A stretch of 64,000 bases of DNA from Saccharopolyspora hordei (lineage in GTDB: Bacteria > Actinomycetota > Actinomycetes > Mycobacteriales > Pseudonocardiaceae), in contig NZ_JACCFJ010000001.1 in assembly GCF_013410345.1 (NCBI RefSeq), forward strand, positions 2,951,001 to 3,015,000. The letters are read 5' to 3'. Made by a program: the position numbers and the translations under genes. A model generated the notes under the pieces. The model was not told the DNA's origin. It searched no databases and saw only the letters and a program-made list of their open reading frames with translations. This document shows, one piece after another, positions 1-7,702 of the stretch; position 1 is the first letter of the stretch; each line of letters starts with the position of its first letter.

Positions 1-239
1 CCGAGCAGGACGACCCGGCGGTGCCCGAGCCGGTCACCGATCGCGCCCGAGGCGAGCAGCAGCGCGGCCAGCGGCACCGCGTAGGCGTCCACCGCCCAGG
101 CCAGTCCCGGACTGCCCGCGCCCAGGTCGGAGCGGACCTGCGGCAGCGCGACGTTCACGACCGTGACGTCCAACAGCACGAGGAAGTAGCCGCTGCACAG
201 CGCGAGCGTCAGCGGCCACCCGGAACGAGGTCGGTCCAT
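1..239 (-). CDS. MFS drug-efflux transporter, N-terminal part (runs off left edge)
   Basis: Only the first 79 codons lie in the window. The translation begins MDRPRSGWPLTLALCSGYF and continues with LLDVTVVNVALPQ, the signature of transmembrane helix 1 of DHA2 (EmrB/QacA-type) proton-driven exporters. GAIGDRLGHRR, the loop 2-3 motif of the major facilitator superfamily, follows near residue 65. The ATG is at 239. The gene diverges from an ArsR-type regulator across 65 bp containing a palindrome, the usual layout for an efflux pump and its repressor. The substrate cannot be inferred. Confidence 0.85.
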   Translation of the reverse strand, partial: MDRPRSGWPLTLALCSGYFLVLLDVTVVNVALPQVRSDLGAGSPGLAWAVDAYAVPLAALLLASGAIGDRLGHRRVVLL

Positions 240-259
240 GCCCGGGATCGTGGGCCCGC

Positions 260-298
260 AACGCTTCAGGCCCGGTCGAAGCGTTCGGCTCCTAGCAT
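260..298. promoter_or_regulatory. Palindromic operator and leaderless -10 for the ArsR-type gene
   Basis: Perfect 8-bp inverted arms AACGCTTC (260-267) and GAAGCGTT (278-285) are separated by 10 bp in the MFS/ArsR divergent region. A -10-like TAGCAT sits at 293-298, six bases before the GTG at 305, so the regulator mRNA is probably leaderless. Binding of the product of the gene at 305 is inferred from position. Confidence 0.5.
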
Positions 299-304
299 CG
301 AGGC

Positions 305-1072
305 GTGACCACCTCGGAGCCCGTGCGCGGCGAGCCGGACATCGCCCGGGTCGCCTCCGCCTTCGCCGACCCGCGACGCGCGCGGGTGCTGATGGCGCTG
401 GCCGACGGGCGCGCCCTCCCGGCCGGGCGGCTGGCCGCGGAGGCCGGGACCGCCGCCTCCACCATCAGCAACCACCTCGCCGTGCTGCTGGACCACGGTC
501 TCGTCACCGTCGAGAAGCACGGCCGTCACCGGTACTACCGGCTGAGCAGCAGCGAGGTCGAGGGCGTCCTGGAAGCCCTCGCCGGACTCGCGCCCCGCAC
601 CCCGGTCACCTCCTTGCGCCAGCACACCCGCGCCGCCGCGCTGCGCGCCGCCCGCACCTGCTACCACCACCTCGCCGGGCGCGCCGGAGTCGCGCTGTTC
701 CAGCAGTTCCTCGCCGCCGGGTGGATCACCGGCGGCGACGGCGAGCACCACCCCGGGGCCACCCGCGACCGGCTCTCCGCGCCGGGGCGGGGCACCCACT
801 ACCGGCTCACCCCGGACGGCGCCGCCGGGCTCGCGGCCTGGCACATCGCGCCGAGGCTGCTCTCCACCGAGCGTCCCCTGCGCTACTGCGTGGACTGGAC
901 CGAGGAAGCCCACCACCTCGCCGGCCCCCTCGGCGCCGCGATCACCACCCGGCTCTTCGAGCTCGGCTGGATCACCCGCGGCACCGTCCCGCGCAGCGTC
1001 CGCGTCACCGAGCGAGGACGGGACGGACTCGCCGCGCTGACCTCAGGCAGTCGGCTCAGCAGCACCGGCTAG
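305..1072 (+). CDS. ArsR-family winged-helix transcriptional regulator
   Basis: A 255-residue DNA-binding protein. Residues 12-90 form an ArsR-type winged helix: ADPRRARVLMALADG, then a recognition helix with TAASTISNHLAVLLDHGLV and the wing KHGRHRYYRLS. The remaining 160 residues form a second half with another winged-helix-like stretch (HYRLTPDGAAGLAAW), giving the two-part layout of longer ArsR regulators of efflux pumps. No CxC metal site is present, so an organic ligand is more likely than a metal. It is divergent from the MFS gene. Its stop overlaps that of the convergent oxidoreductase gene by 4 bp. The GTG start fits a leaderless promoter. Confidence 0.85.
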   Translation: MTTSEPVRGEPDIARVASAFADPRRARVLMALADGRALPAGRLAAEAGTAASTISNHLAVLLDHGLVTVEKHGRHRYYRLSSSEVEGVLEALAGLAPRTPVTSLRQHTRAAALRAARTCYHHLAGRAGVALFQQFLAAGWITGGDGEHHPGATRDRLSAPGRGTHYRLTPDGAAGLAAWHIAPRLLSTERPLRYCVDWTEEAHHLAGPLGAAITTRLFELGWITRGTVPRSVRVTERGRDGLAALTSGSRLSSTG

Positions 1073-2580
1073 CGGCACACGATCCGCACGGAGTGCCACC
1101 CGGTCGCCCCGTCCGGCACCACGCCTCGGGGCTGCGCGGTCTGGGTCTGCCCCGCGCGGTCGGTGGCCCGGCACTCGAGCACGTGCTCCCCGGGCGCCAG
1201 CTCCAGCACGGCCCGCCACATCCGCCAGGTGTCCCGGCTGACGTCCGCGGCCAGCTCCGCGGCCTGCCACGGCCCGCCGTCCGCGCGCACCTCGACCCGG
1301 TCGATCCCGGTGTGCTGCGCCCAGGCGATCCCGGCGACCGTGACCGCCCCGGCGGGCACCGGCGGACCCGGTTGCGGCCGGTCGATGCGGGACTGGGTCT
1401 TGATCGGCGCGGTCCGCGCCCACCCGCGCCGCTCCCAGTAGTGGGCCCGGTCGAAGGTGGTCACCTCGGCGTCCACCAGCCACTTCGTCGCCGAGACGTA
1501 GCCGTACAGGCCGGGAACGACCATCCGCACCGGGAACCCGTGCTCCGCCGGCAGCGGCTCGCCGTTCATCGCGACCGCCAGCAGCGCGCCCCGGTCGGGT
1601 TCGAGCAGCACGTCCAGCGGGGTGCCCGCGGTGTAGCCGTCGACGCTGGTGGTGAACAGCTGCTGCGCCCCGGGCCGCACCCCGGCCTCCAGCAGCAGGT
1701 CCCGCACCGGCACCCCGGTGAAGACGGCGGTGGAGATCAGCGGGCCACCGACCGGGTTGGAGACGCAGGTGAGGGTGATCGGCCGGGACTCCAGCCGACG
1801 CCGGAGCAGGTCGTCGTAGGTCAGCACGAGCTCCCGCTGCACCATCCCGTGCAGCCGCAGCTGCCAGTCCTCGGCGCTCAGCTGCGGGACCACCAGTGCG
1901 GTGTCGATCCGGTAGAAGTCCCGGTTGCTGGTGAGGAACGCGGGGGTGCCGGAGGCGGCGAAGTCGGCCCGCGGCGGGATCGGCGGGGCCGGGACGTCCG
2001 GGATCTTCGCGGCGACGGCCTGCCGGGAGCTCGACACGCCGGCGCCGCGCTGCACGAACCCGCCGGCCAGGCCGGCGACCCCGGCTCCGAGGAGCACGGC
2101 GCCGGAGGTGACCAGGAACCGCCGCCGGTCCGCGGCCGGTCCGGCCTCGGTCGTCGCGGCGGTGTGGTGCAGCCACCAGAACACCACCACACCGACCGCC
2201 AGCGACGTCAGTGCCGCGGCCAGCCCGCCCTCGTCCCGGACCACCGCGACGAGCACACCGACGAGGCCGAACACCGCGATCACCGCGGCCCCGGGCCACC
2301 AGTGCCGCCGGGACAGCAACCCGGCGGCCACGGCCAGCAGCGCGATCACGAACGCCATGCCGACCAGCAGCGCCAGCTTGTCGGCGGTGCCGAACGCGGC
2401 GATGGCGAACTGCTTGACCGGCTCGGGCGTCAGGTCGATGGCGGAGTTGCCGACGGCCACGAACGGCGAGGTGCGGGGATCGGTCAGGCCCGCGACCAGG
2501 TGGCCCGCGGCGAGCGCAGCGGCGGTGGCGGTCAGTCCGGCCGCGACCGCGCGCGTCCGGGAGAGCAGGACTGGGGTCAT
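1069..2580 (-). CDS. Membrane-anchored molybdopterin-dependent oxidoreductase (sulfite oxidase fold)
   Basis: A 503-residue protein with four predicted N-terminal helices (about 10-31, 66-89, 95-114, 119-138). An internal twin-arginine motif DRRRFLVTSG (151-160) leads into a fifth helix, followed by an exported sulfite-oxidase-type Mo domain. Cys272 in TLTCVSNPVGG is the expected molybdopterin-Mo ligand, and the C-terminal 110 residues match the Mo-co dimerisation domain. The architecture is that of Streptomyces Sco3746-type proteins, reported to need both Sec and Tat for assembly. The electron donor and acceptor are unknown. It is divergent from the epimerase gene across the repeat array at 2626-2751 and probably belongs to the same envelope regulon. 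Confidence 0.88.
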   Translation of the reverse strand: MTPVLLSRTRAVAAGLTATAAALAAGHLVAGLTDPRTSPFVAVGNSAIDLTPEPVKQFAIAAFGTADKLALLVGMAFVIALLAVAAGLLSRRHWWPGAAVIAVFGLVGVLVAVVRDEGGLAAALTSLAVGVVVFWWLHHTAATTEAGPAADRRRFLVTSGAVLLGAGVAGLAGGFVQRGAGVSSSRQAVAAKIPDVPAPPIPPRADFAASGTPAFLTSNRDFYRIDTALVVPQLSAEDWQLRLHGMVQRELVLTYDDLLRRRLESRPITLTCVSNPVGGPLISTAVFTGVPVRDLLLEAGVRPGAQQLFTTSVDGYTAGTPLDVLLEPDRGALLAVAMNGEPLPAEHGFPVRMVVPGLYGYVSATKWLVDAEVTTFDRAHYWERRGWARTAPIKTQSRIDRPQPGPPVPAGAVTVAGIAWAQHTGIDRVEVRADGGPWQAAELAADVSRDTWRMWRAVLELAPGEHVLECRATDRAGQTQTAQPRGVVPDGATGWHSVRIVCR

Positions 2581-2625
2581 GGGGCCATTCGACGCTCACC
2601 CGCCGCGCACCGCCACGCATCCCGC

Positions 2626-2751
2626 GGATCCGTAAGGAATCGGCAAGGCTCCGTAAGGGATCGGCAGGGCTCCGCAAGGGATCGGCAGGGCTCCGTAATG
2701 GATCGGCAGGGCTCCGCAAGGAATCGGCAAGGCATTGTGGATCTCTTACGG
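2626..2751. promoter_or_regulatory. Helically phased tandem operator array (five 21-bp units, about ten half-sites)
   Basis: Five adjacent 21-bp units start at 2626, 2647, 2668, 2689 and 2710. Each splits into half-sites GTAAGGGATCG and GCAGGGCTCC, so a G(T/C)A(A/G)GG core recurs every 10 or 11 bp, on one face of the helix. The array is followed by CATTGTGGATCTCTTACGG (2733-2751), whose reverse complement recurs with one mismatch at 6984-7002. Head-to-tail direct repeats of about 10-11 bp are the classical target of OmpR/PhoB-family regulators, and such a regulator is encoded at 4849-5571. Binding is inferred. Confidence 0.65.
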
Positions 2752-2800
2752 TGCACCGCTGCGGACGCCGCGGAGCGCGCACCGCGCTTACGGTCGGGGC

Positions 2801-3865
2801 GTGCGAGTTCTCATCACCGGCGGTGCCGGGTTCATCGGATCGGCCGTCGCCGACGCGCTGGTCGAGCGCGGCCACGACGTGGTCCTGATGGACGCCTTCC
2901 TGCCACAGGCGCACGGGGAGGAGCGACCACCGCGCCACCCGCTGCTGCGCGGCGACGTGCGCGACCCCGAGGTGGTGCGGGAGGCGTTGCGGGGCGTGGA
3001 CGTGGTGTGCCACCAGGCCGCGATGGTCGGGCACGGCCAGGACCCGTCCGACATGCCGGACTACGCCTCCCACAACGACGTCGGGACCGCGGTGCTGCTC
3101 GCGGGCATGCACGCGGCGGGCGTGCGCCGGCTGGTCCTGGCGTCGTCGATGGTCGTCTACGGCGAGGGCCGCTACCGCTGCCCGCAGCACGCTCTCGTGA
3201 CACCGGGGCCGCGGCGGGAGGAGGACCTCGCCGCCGGGCGGTACGAGCCGCGGTGCCCGGTGTGCGGGGCCGACCTGGAGCCCGAACGGGTGCCGGAGGA
3301 CGCCGTGCTGGACCCGCGGAGCACCTACGCGGCCACGAAGCTGGCCCAGGAGCACCTCGCCGCGGCGTGGGCGCGGCAGACCGGCGGCGGGGTGTGGGCG
3401 CTGCGGTACCACAACGTGTACGGGCCGTGGATGCCCAGCGGGACCCCGTACGCCGGGGTGGCGTCGCTGTTCCGGTCCGCCCTGCACCGCGGGGAGGCTC
3501 CGGTGGTGCTGGAGGACGGCCGGCAGCTGCGGGACTTCGTGCACGTCAGCGACGTCGCGGCGGCGAACGTCGCCGCTGTGGGGGCCGAGCCCCCACCGGG
3601 TGGCCTGGAGGCGGTGAACGTCTGCTCCGGCCAGCCGCACACCATCGGCGACCTCGCCCACGAACTGGCGAAGGCGTGCGGCGGTCCGGCGCCGCGCGTC
3701 GTGGGCGGTGCGCGGCCCGGCGACGTGCGGCACGTCGTCGCCGACCCGTCGAAGGCGCGACGCGTGCTGGGGTTCCGCGCAGCGGTCGGGTTCGCCGACG
3801 GGGTGGCGGCCTTCGCGCACGCGCCGCTACGGGAGCCCGCCGCGGTCGGCGGGAGCCAGCGGTAG
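2801..3865 (+). CDS. NAD-dependent epimerase/dehydratase (extended SDR)
   Basis: A 354-residue extended short-chain dehydrogenase of the type acting on nucleotide sugars. The Rossmann motif GGAGFIG lies at residues 7-13, and the catalytic pair is Tyr176 and Lys180 (STYAATK). Residues 124-156 form an insertion with Cys127, His130, Cys152 and Cys155 (CPQH...CPVCG) that could hold a zinc ion. GTG 2801 is chosen because the Rossmann strand MRVLITGG begins there. TACGGT six bases upstream suggests a leaderless mRNA. The 3' end overlaps the convergent sensor kinase gene by 39 bp. It likely supplies or modifies a sugar nucleotide for the neighbouring glycosyltransferases. Confidence 0.85.
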   Translation: MRVLITGGAGFIGSAVADALVERGHDVVLMDAFLPQAHGEERPPRHPLLRGDVRDPEVVREALRGVDVVCHQAAMVGHGQDPSDMPDYASHNDVGTAVLLAGMHAAGVRRLVLASSMVVYGEGRYRCPQHALVTPGPRREEDLAAGRYEPRCPVCGADLEPERVPEDAVLDPRSTYAATKLAQEHLAAAWARQTGGGVWALRYHNVYGPWMPSGTPYAGVASLFRSALHRGEAPVVLEDGRQLRDFVHVSDVAAANVAAVGAEPPPGGLEAVNVCSGQPHTIGDLAHELAKACGGPAPRVVGGARPGDVRHVVADPSKARRVLGFRAAVGFADGVAAFAHAPLREPAAVGGSQR

Positions 3866-4858
3866 CCGCACCTCGAAGCGGCACCCCGGGCCGTGGTTGT
3901 GGGCGGTGATCGTGCCGTGGTGGGCCTGCACGAGTCCCCGCGCGATCGCCAGCCCCAGCCCCGCGCCGGCCGAGTCGTCCCGGCGGGCCCGGTCGCCGCG
4001 GTAGGCCACGTCGAACACCCGCTCCAGCTCCTCCGGCGGGATGCCGCCGCAGCTGTCGTCGACGCGCACCCACGCCTGGCCGTCCTCGGCGCCTGCGGAC
4101 AGCACGACCGAGCCCCGGGCCGGGGTGTGGCGGATCGCGTTGGACAGCAGGTTCCGCAGCACGCGGGCGAGTTCCGGGTCGCTGCCCAGCACCACCGGCC
4201 AGTCGCTGTCCGCGGTGCGCAGCTCGACGTCGCGGTGCCGCGCCAGCGGTGCCGCCACCGCGACCACCTCGTTGACCACGTCCAGCAGCGGCACCGCGGA
4301 GAACTCCAGCCGCACCGCGCCCGCGGTGATCCGGGACAGCTCGAACAGGTCGTCCACCATGGCGGAGAGCCGCTCGGTCTCGGCGCGGATGTGCGTGGCG
4401 TAGGCGCAGACCTCCTCGCGTTCCTCGACGACCCCGTCGGCCAGGGCCTCCGCCATGGCGCGGATCCCGGCGAGCGGGGTGCGCAGGTCGTGGCTGATCC
4501 ACGCGACGAGCTCGCGGCGGGAGGCCTCGGCGGCCCGCTCCCGGGCGTGCGCCTCCCGCTCCCAGACGCTGCGGCGCGCGACGTTGCGGCCCAGCAGCAC
4601 CGCGACCGGCACGGTCACCACGCCGACCGCGGTGCAGATCACCACCACCGTGGTCAGCAGCGGGCCGAACATGAACCCGGTGACGCCGAGGACCCCGGCC
4701 AGGGTGGCCAGCAGCGGGGTGAGCACCAGCACGGTCAGCGCGGTGGCCAGCGACCGCCACCGCAGGACGTAGAGCAGTCCAGCACCGAGGAGCGCGACGG
4801 GCAGCGAGAGGCCGATCGCGTACGGCGCGACGTGGGTGAGTTCGGTGATCACGTCCAC
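3827..4858 (-). CDS. Two-component sensor histidine kinase
   Basis: A 343-residue membrane kinase. Three hydrophobic helices (about 10-33, 40-60, 66-90) with very short loops suggest a membrane-embedded or intracellular signal rather than a large extracytoplasmic sensor. The dimerisation helix carries the phospho-acceptor His123 in WISHDLRTPL. The ATPase domain has the N-box NLLSNAIRH and G-box GAGLGLAIA. GTG 4858 is chosen; it overlaps the response regulator stop by 10 bp, indicating translational coupling. It probably phosphorylates the regulator at 4849-5571. Confidence 0.92.
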   Translation of the reverse strand: MDVITELTHVAPYAIGLSLPVALLGAGLLYVLRWRSLATALTVLVLTPLLATLAGVLGVTGFMFGPLLTTVVVICTAVGVVTVPVAVLLGRNVARRSVWEREAHARERAAEASRRELVAWISHDLRTPLAGIRAMAEALADGVVEEREEVCAYATHIRAETERLSAMVDDLFELSRITAGAVRLEFSAVPLLDVVNEVVAVAAPLARHRDVELRTADSDWPVVLGSDPELARVLRNLLSNAIRHTPARGSVVLSAGAEDGQAWVRVDDSCGGIPPEELERVFDVAYRGDRARRDDSAGAGLGLAIARGLVQAHHGTITAHNHGPGCRFEVRLPLAPADRGGLP

Positions 4859-5571
4859 GGCGCACCCGTCCCGTCCACCGGGTCGTAGCGGTAGCCCACG
4901 CCCCACACCGTGATGATCCGCTGCGGCCGCGCCGGATCCGGCTCGATCTTCTCCCGCAGCCGTCGCATGTGGACGGTCACGGTGGAGTGGTCGCCGAAGC
5001 TCCAGCCCCACACCGCTTCCAGCAGCTCGGCCCGGCTGAACGCCCGCCCCGGGTTGCGCAGCAGGTAGACCAGCAGGTCGAACTCGCGGCTGGTCAGCGA
5101 CAGCTCGGTGCCGTCCAGCGTGCACCGCCGGGCACCCACGTCGACCCGCAGCGCACCGTCGCGCAGCGACTCGGACGCGGGTGGGGGAGCGGCCCGCGCC
5201 CGGCGCAGCACCGACCCCACGCGCAGCACCAGCTCGCGCGGGCTGAACGGCTTGACGACGTAGTCGTCGGCGCCGAGCTCCAGGCCGAGCACCCGGTCGG
5301 ACTCCTCGCCGAGCGCGGTCAGCATGACCACCGGGACCGCGCCGTCCGCGCGGAACCGGCGGCACACCTCCAGCCCGCCGATCCCGGGCAGCATCAGGTC
5401 GAGCACCACCAGGTCGGGCGCGCTCGCGGCGAACGACCGCAGCGCGGTCTCGCCGTCGGCGGCGAGGTCGACCCGGTACCCGGAGCGCTCCAGGTACCGG
5501 CGGACCACGTCGCGCACCGCGGGGTCGTCGTCGACGACGAGGATCCGCCCCGCACCAGCCTGCTGTTCCAT
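4849..5571 (-). CDS. OmpR/PhoB-family response regulator
   Basis: A 240-residue regulator. The receiver domain has acidic residues in LVVDDD, the phosphorylation site Asp58 (VVLDLMLPG) and the conserved Lys in DDYVVKPFS. The C-terminal winged helix ends with TVTVHMRRLREKIEPDP and the wing IITVWGVGYRY. ATG 5571 is used; an alternative GTG at 5580 would overlap the upstream stop codon (GTGA). It lies in an operon between the membrane protein gene at 5577 and the kinase. The phased G(T/C)AAGG half-sites at 2626-2751 and 6965-6991 are its most likely targets, which would make the locus self-regulated. Confidence 0.93.
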   Translation of the reverse strand: MEQQAGAGRILVVDDDPAVRDVVRRYLERSGYRVDLAADGETALRSFAASAPDLVVLDLMLPGIGGLEVCRRFRADGAVPVVMLTALGEESDRVLGLELGADDYVVKPFSPRELVLRVGSVLRRARAAPPPASESLRDGALRVDVGARRCTLDGTELSLTSREFDLLVYLLRNPGRAFSRAELLEAVWGWSFGDHSTVTVHMRRLREKIEPDPARPQRIITVWGVGYRYDPVDGTGAPWT

Positions 5572-5576
5572 CCGCC

Positions 5577-6902
5577 TCACCAGTTCGTCGCGATCAGGTG
5601 GTTCACCGCCAGCGCGGTCACCGCCTGCCCGGCCAGCCACCAGCGCGGCTGCCTGCCCGGCAGCAACGCGGCACCGACAGCGAACCACACCGCGAACGGA
5701 AGCCAGATCCGCTCGACCTCGGCCTTGCTCAGCCCCGAGACGTCGGCGGCCAGCGCCGCCGCGGCCGCCGCCAGCACCAGCCAGCCGGCCGGGCCCCGCT
5801 GCACCGCGGCCCGGCGGAGGGCGACGGCGGCGAACGGGCCCGCCGACAGCAGCAGCAGCGCGCCGATGTCGCCGAACACCCAGTAACCGTACGGTCGTCG
5901 GGCGAACTCGCCCTGGTGGTAGCGCTGCACCACCAGGTGGTAGCCGTCCAGCCACCAGAAGCCGTGCAGCGCGAACGCGGCCACCACGACGACCACGCCG
6001 GCCGCCGCGAACAGCAGCGCACGCACGTTGCGGGTGCGCCAGAGCACCACGAGCACGAGGGGCAGCAGGAGCACCAGCCCGTAGCTCAGGAACAGCGCGA
6101 AGCCCAGCAGGAGACCGGCCGCCGTCGCCGCGCAGGCGGCCCACGGTCCGCGGCGCGCCGACGCCACGGCCAGCAGTGCGAGGCCAGTGGTGGTGACCCC
6201 GGTGAACATGCCGTCGGCGGACACCGCCATCCACACCGCGCCCGGGAACAGCACCAGGAACGGCACGGCGGCCCGCGCCGCGTCCGCACCGGCCAGGGTG
6301 CGCACGGTGACCGGCACGGCCACCGCGGCGAGCGCGCCGACCGCCATCGTCACGACGGCCGCCCACGCCCCGCCGCCGAGCCCGAGGCGGTCGAGCCACA
6401 CGTAGCTCAGCAGCACCCCCGGCGGGTGCCCGGACACGTGCACCGTCCACGAGTCGGGCTGCCCGAGCAGGATGTGCTCGGTGAACCCCGCCAGCGTGGC
6501 GCCGATGTCGGTCACCCGGGGCACGTCGTGCAGGTACTCGCTCCAGTCGGTCAGGCGCCTGGCGATGCCGTCCTGCCAGCCGTCCACCAGCGCCAGCGAC
6601 ACCATCCACGCCAGCGCGGCGACGTACCCGGCGACGAGCAGGCGAACCCACGGCAGCCGGGCGGCCAGCGGCGGCCCCCACGCGATGACCGCACCGGCGA
6701 CGAGGACCGCGAGCGGGGTCCCGGGACCGGTGCGGGGCAGCCAGAACCCGAACAGCGGTGCGGCGTCGGCGTACAGCGGCACACCGGCCTGGTTCAGCAG
6801 GAAGCCCGCGACGGCCGTGCCCGCGACCGCCGCGATCGCGGCCGCGAAGGCGAGGAGGTCGGCCCGCCGCGCACGGTCGGGGGCAGGGCTGAGGGATCGC
6901 AT
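5577..6902 (-). CDS. Polytopic membrane protein, putative GT-C mannosyltransferase-like
   Basis: A 441-residue integral membrane protein with roughly ten to twelve hydrophobic helices. The long loop after the second or third helix contains TDWSEYLHDV, then HVSGHPPGVLLSYVWLDRLG, resembling the extracytoplasmic catalytic loop of actinobacterial polyprenyl-phosphate-dependent (GT-C fold) glycosyltransferases. The donor and acceptor are unknown. A well-formed promoter lies just upstream (TTGGTG, 17 bp, TAGCGT, ending 7 nt before ATG 6902). It heads an operon with the two-component system and is divergent from the GT2/DUF2064 pair, consistent with building a surface glycan or glycolipid. Confidence 0.7.
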   Translation of the reverse strand: MRSLSPAPDRARRADLLAFAAAIAAVAGTAVAGFLLNQAGVPLYADAAPLFGFWLPRTGPGTPLAVLVAGAVIAWGPPLAARLPWVRLLVAGYVAALAWMVSLALVDGWQDGIARRLTDWSEYLHDVPRVTDIGATLAGFTEHILLGQPDSWTVHVSGHPPGVLLSYVWLDRLGLGGGAWAAVVTMAVGALAAVAVPVTVRTLAGADAARAAVPFLVLFPGAVWMAVSADGMFTGVTTTGLALLAVASARRGPWAACAATAAGLLLGFALFLSYGLVLLLPLVLVVLWRTRNVRALLFAAAGVVVVVAAFALHGFWWLDGYHLVVQRYHQGEFARRPYGYWVFGDIGALLLLSAGPFAAVALRRAAVQRGPAGWLVLAAAAAALAADVSGLSKAEVERIWLPFAVWFAVGAALLPGRQPRWWLAGQAVTALAVNHLIATNW

Positions 6903-6909
6903 CAGCGCG

Positions 6910-7002
6910 ACGCTAATGCCCGCGGCGGCCCGCACCAACGCGCTGCCGCCGCACGTCAGGACTTCGTAAGGATTCCGCCGCAGCCGTAAGGGATCCACAA
7001 TG
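6910..7002. promoter_or_regulatory. Divergent promoter with response-regulator-type half-sites
   Basis: For the minus-strand operon, -35 TTGGTG (6933-6938) and -10 TAGCGT (6910-6915) are 17 bp apart, and ATG 6902 follows after 7 nt, suggesting a leaderless transcript. Two GTAAGG cores at 6966 and 6986 lie about 64-89 bp upstream of that start, an activator-like position. CCGTAAGGGATCCACAATG (6984-7002) matches the inverted motif at 2733-2751 at 18 of 19 bases, linking the two divergent promoters of the locus. Confidence 0.6.
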
Positions 7003-7048
7003 TCCGGAGGCGTTCCCGCCGACCCCGCGCTGCGCTTCACTGGCTGAC

Positions 7049-7702
7049 GTGAACGATGTGGACGTGGTGCTGCCCTGCCTGGACGAGGCGCTCGCGCTGC
7101 CGGGCGTGCTCGCGGGGATGCCGCCGGGTTTCCGGCCGATCGTGGTGGACAACGGGTCCGTGGACGGCTCCGCGGAGGTCGCCGAGGAGCACGGCGCGGT
7201 GGTGGTCCGGGAGCCCCGGCGGGGCTACGGCGCCGCTGTGCACGCCGGTCTCGAGGCGGCGACCGCGGAGTTCGTCTGCGTCCTGGACTGCGACGGCTCC
7301 TTGGACCCGGCCGCGCTGCCGTCGTTGGTGTCCGTGGTGCGCGCGGGGCGCGCGGAGCTGGCGGTCGGCCGCCGGGTCCCGGTGACAGCGGCGGCGTGGC
7401 CCTGGCACGCCCGCGCGGGCAACGCGGTGATCGCCGGACTGCTGCGGCGGCGCGGACTCCCGGTGCACGACATCGGGCCGGTCCGCGCGGCACGGCGGCG
7501 CGACCTGCTGGGGCTGGGCGTCGAGGACCGCGGCTTCGGGTACCCGCTGGAGCTGCTGTGCAGGGCGGCGGACGCCCGCTGGCGCGTGTGCGAGCTCGAC
7601 GTGACGTACCGGCCGCGCACGACCGGGACCAAGTCCAAGGTGTCCGGGTCGCTGCGCGGAACGGCCCGCGCGGTGCGCGACATGGCGGGTGTGCTGTGGT
7701 GA
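7049..7702 (+). CDS. Family 2 glycosyltransferase
   Basis: A 217-residue GT-A-fold enzyme. It begins with the nucleotide-sugar strand DVDVVLPCLDEA and has VVDNGSVDGSAEVAEEHGA. The metal-binding DxD is VLDCDGSLDP near residue 89. GYGAAVHAGLEAA is typical of polyprenyl-phosphate or diglucosyl-type GT2 enzymes. No transmembrane segment is present, so it acts at the cytoplasmic side. GTG 7049 is chosen. The TGA overlaps the GTG of the next gene (GTGA), so the two are translationally coupled. Context points to sugar transfer for an envelope glycoconjugate. Confidence 0.88.
   Translation: MNDVDVVLPCLDEALALPGVLAGMPPGFRPIVVDNGSVDGSAEVAEEHGAVVVREPRRGYGAAVHAGLEAATAEFVCVLDCDGSLDPAALPSLVSVVRAGRAELAVGRRVPVTAAAWPWHARAGNAVIAGLLRRRGLPVHDIGPVRAARRRDLLGLGVEDRGFGYPLELLCRAADARWRVCELDVTYRPRTTGTKSKVSGSLRGTARAVRDMAGVLW

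Noticed and set aside
2626..2730. CRISPR or a transposon end at the 21-bp repeats
   Set aside because: Units are contiguous with no spacers; no transposase is near. Helical phasing and promoter position fit an operator better.
238..3909. Very long open frame of over 1,200 codons on the plus strand, and similar long frames elsewhere
   Set aside because: It overprints well-supported genes on both strands, is Arg/Pro/Gly-rich, and has no domain; this is a product of high GC.
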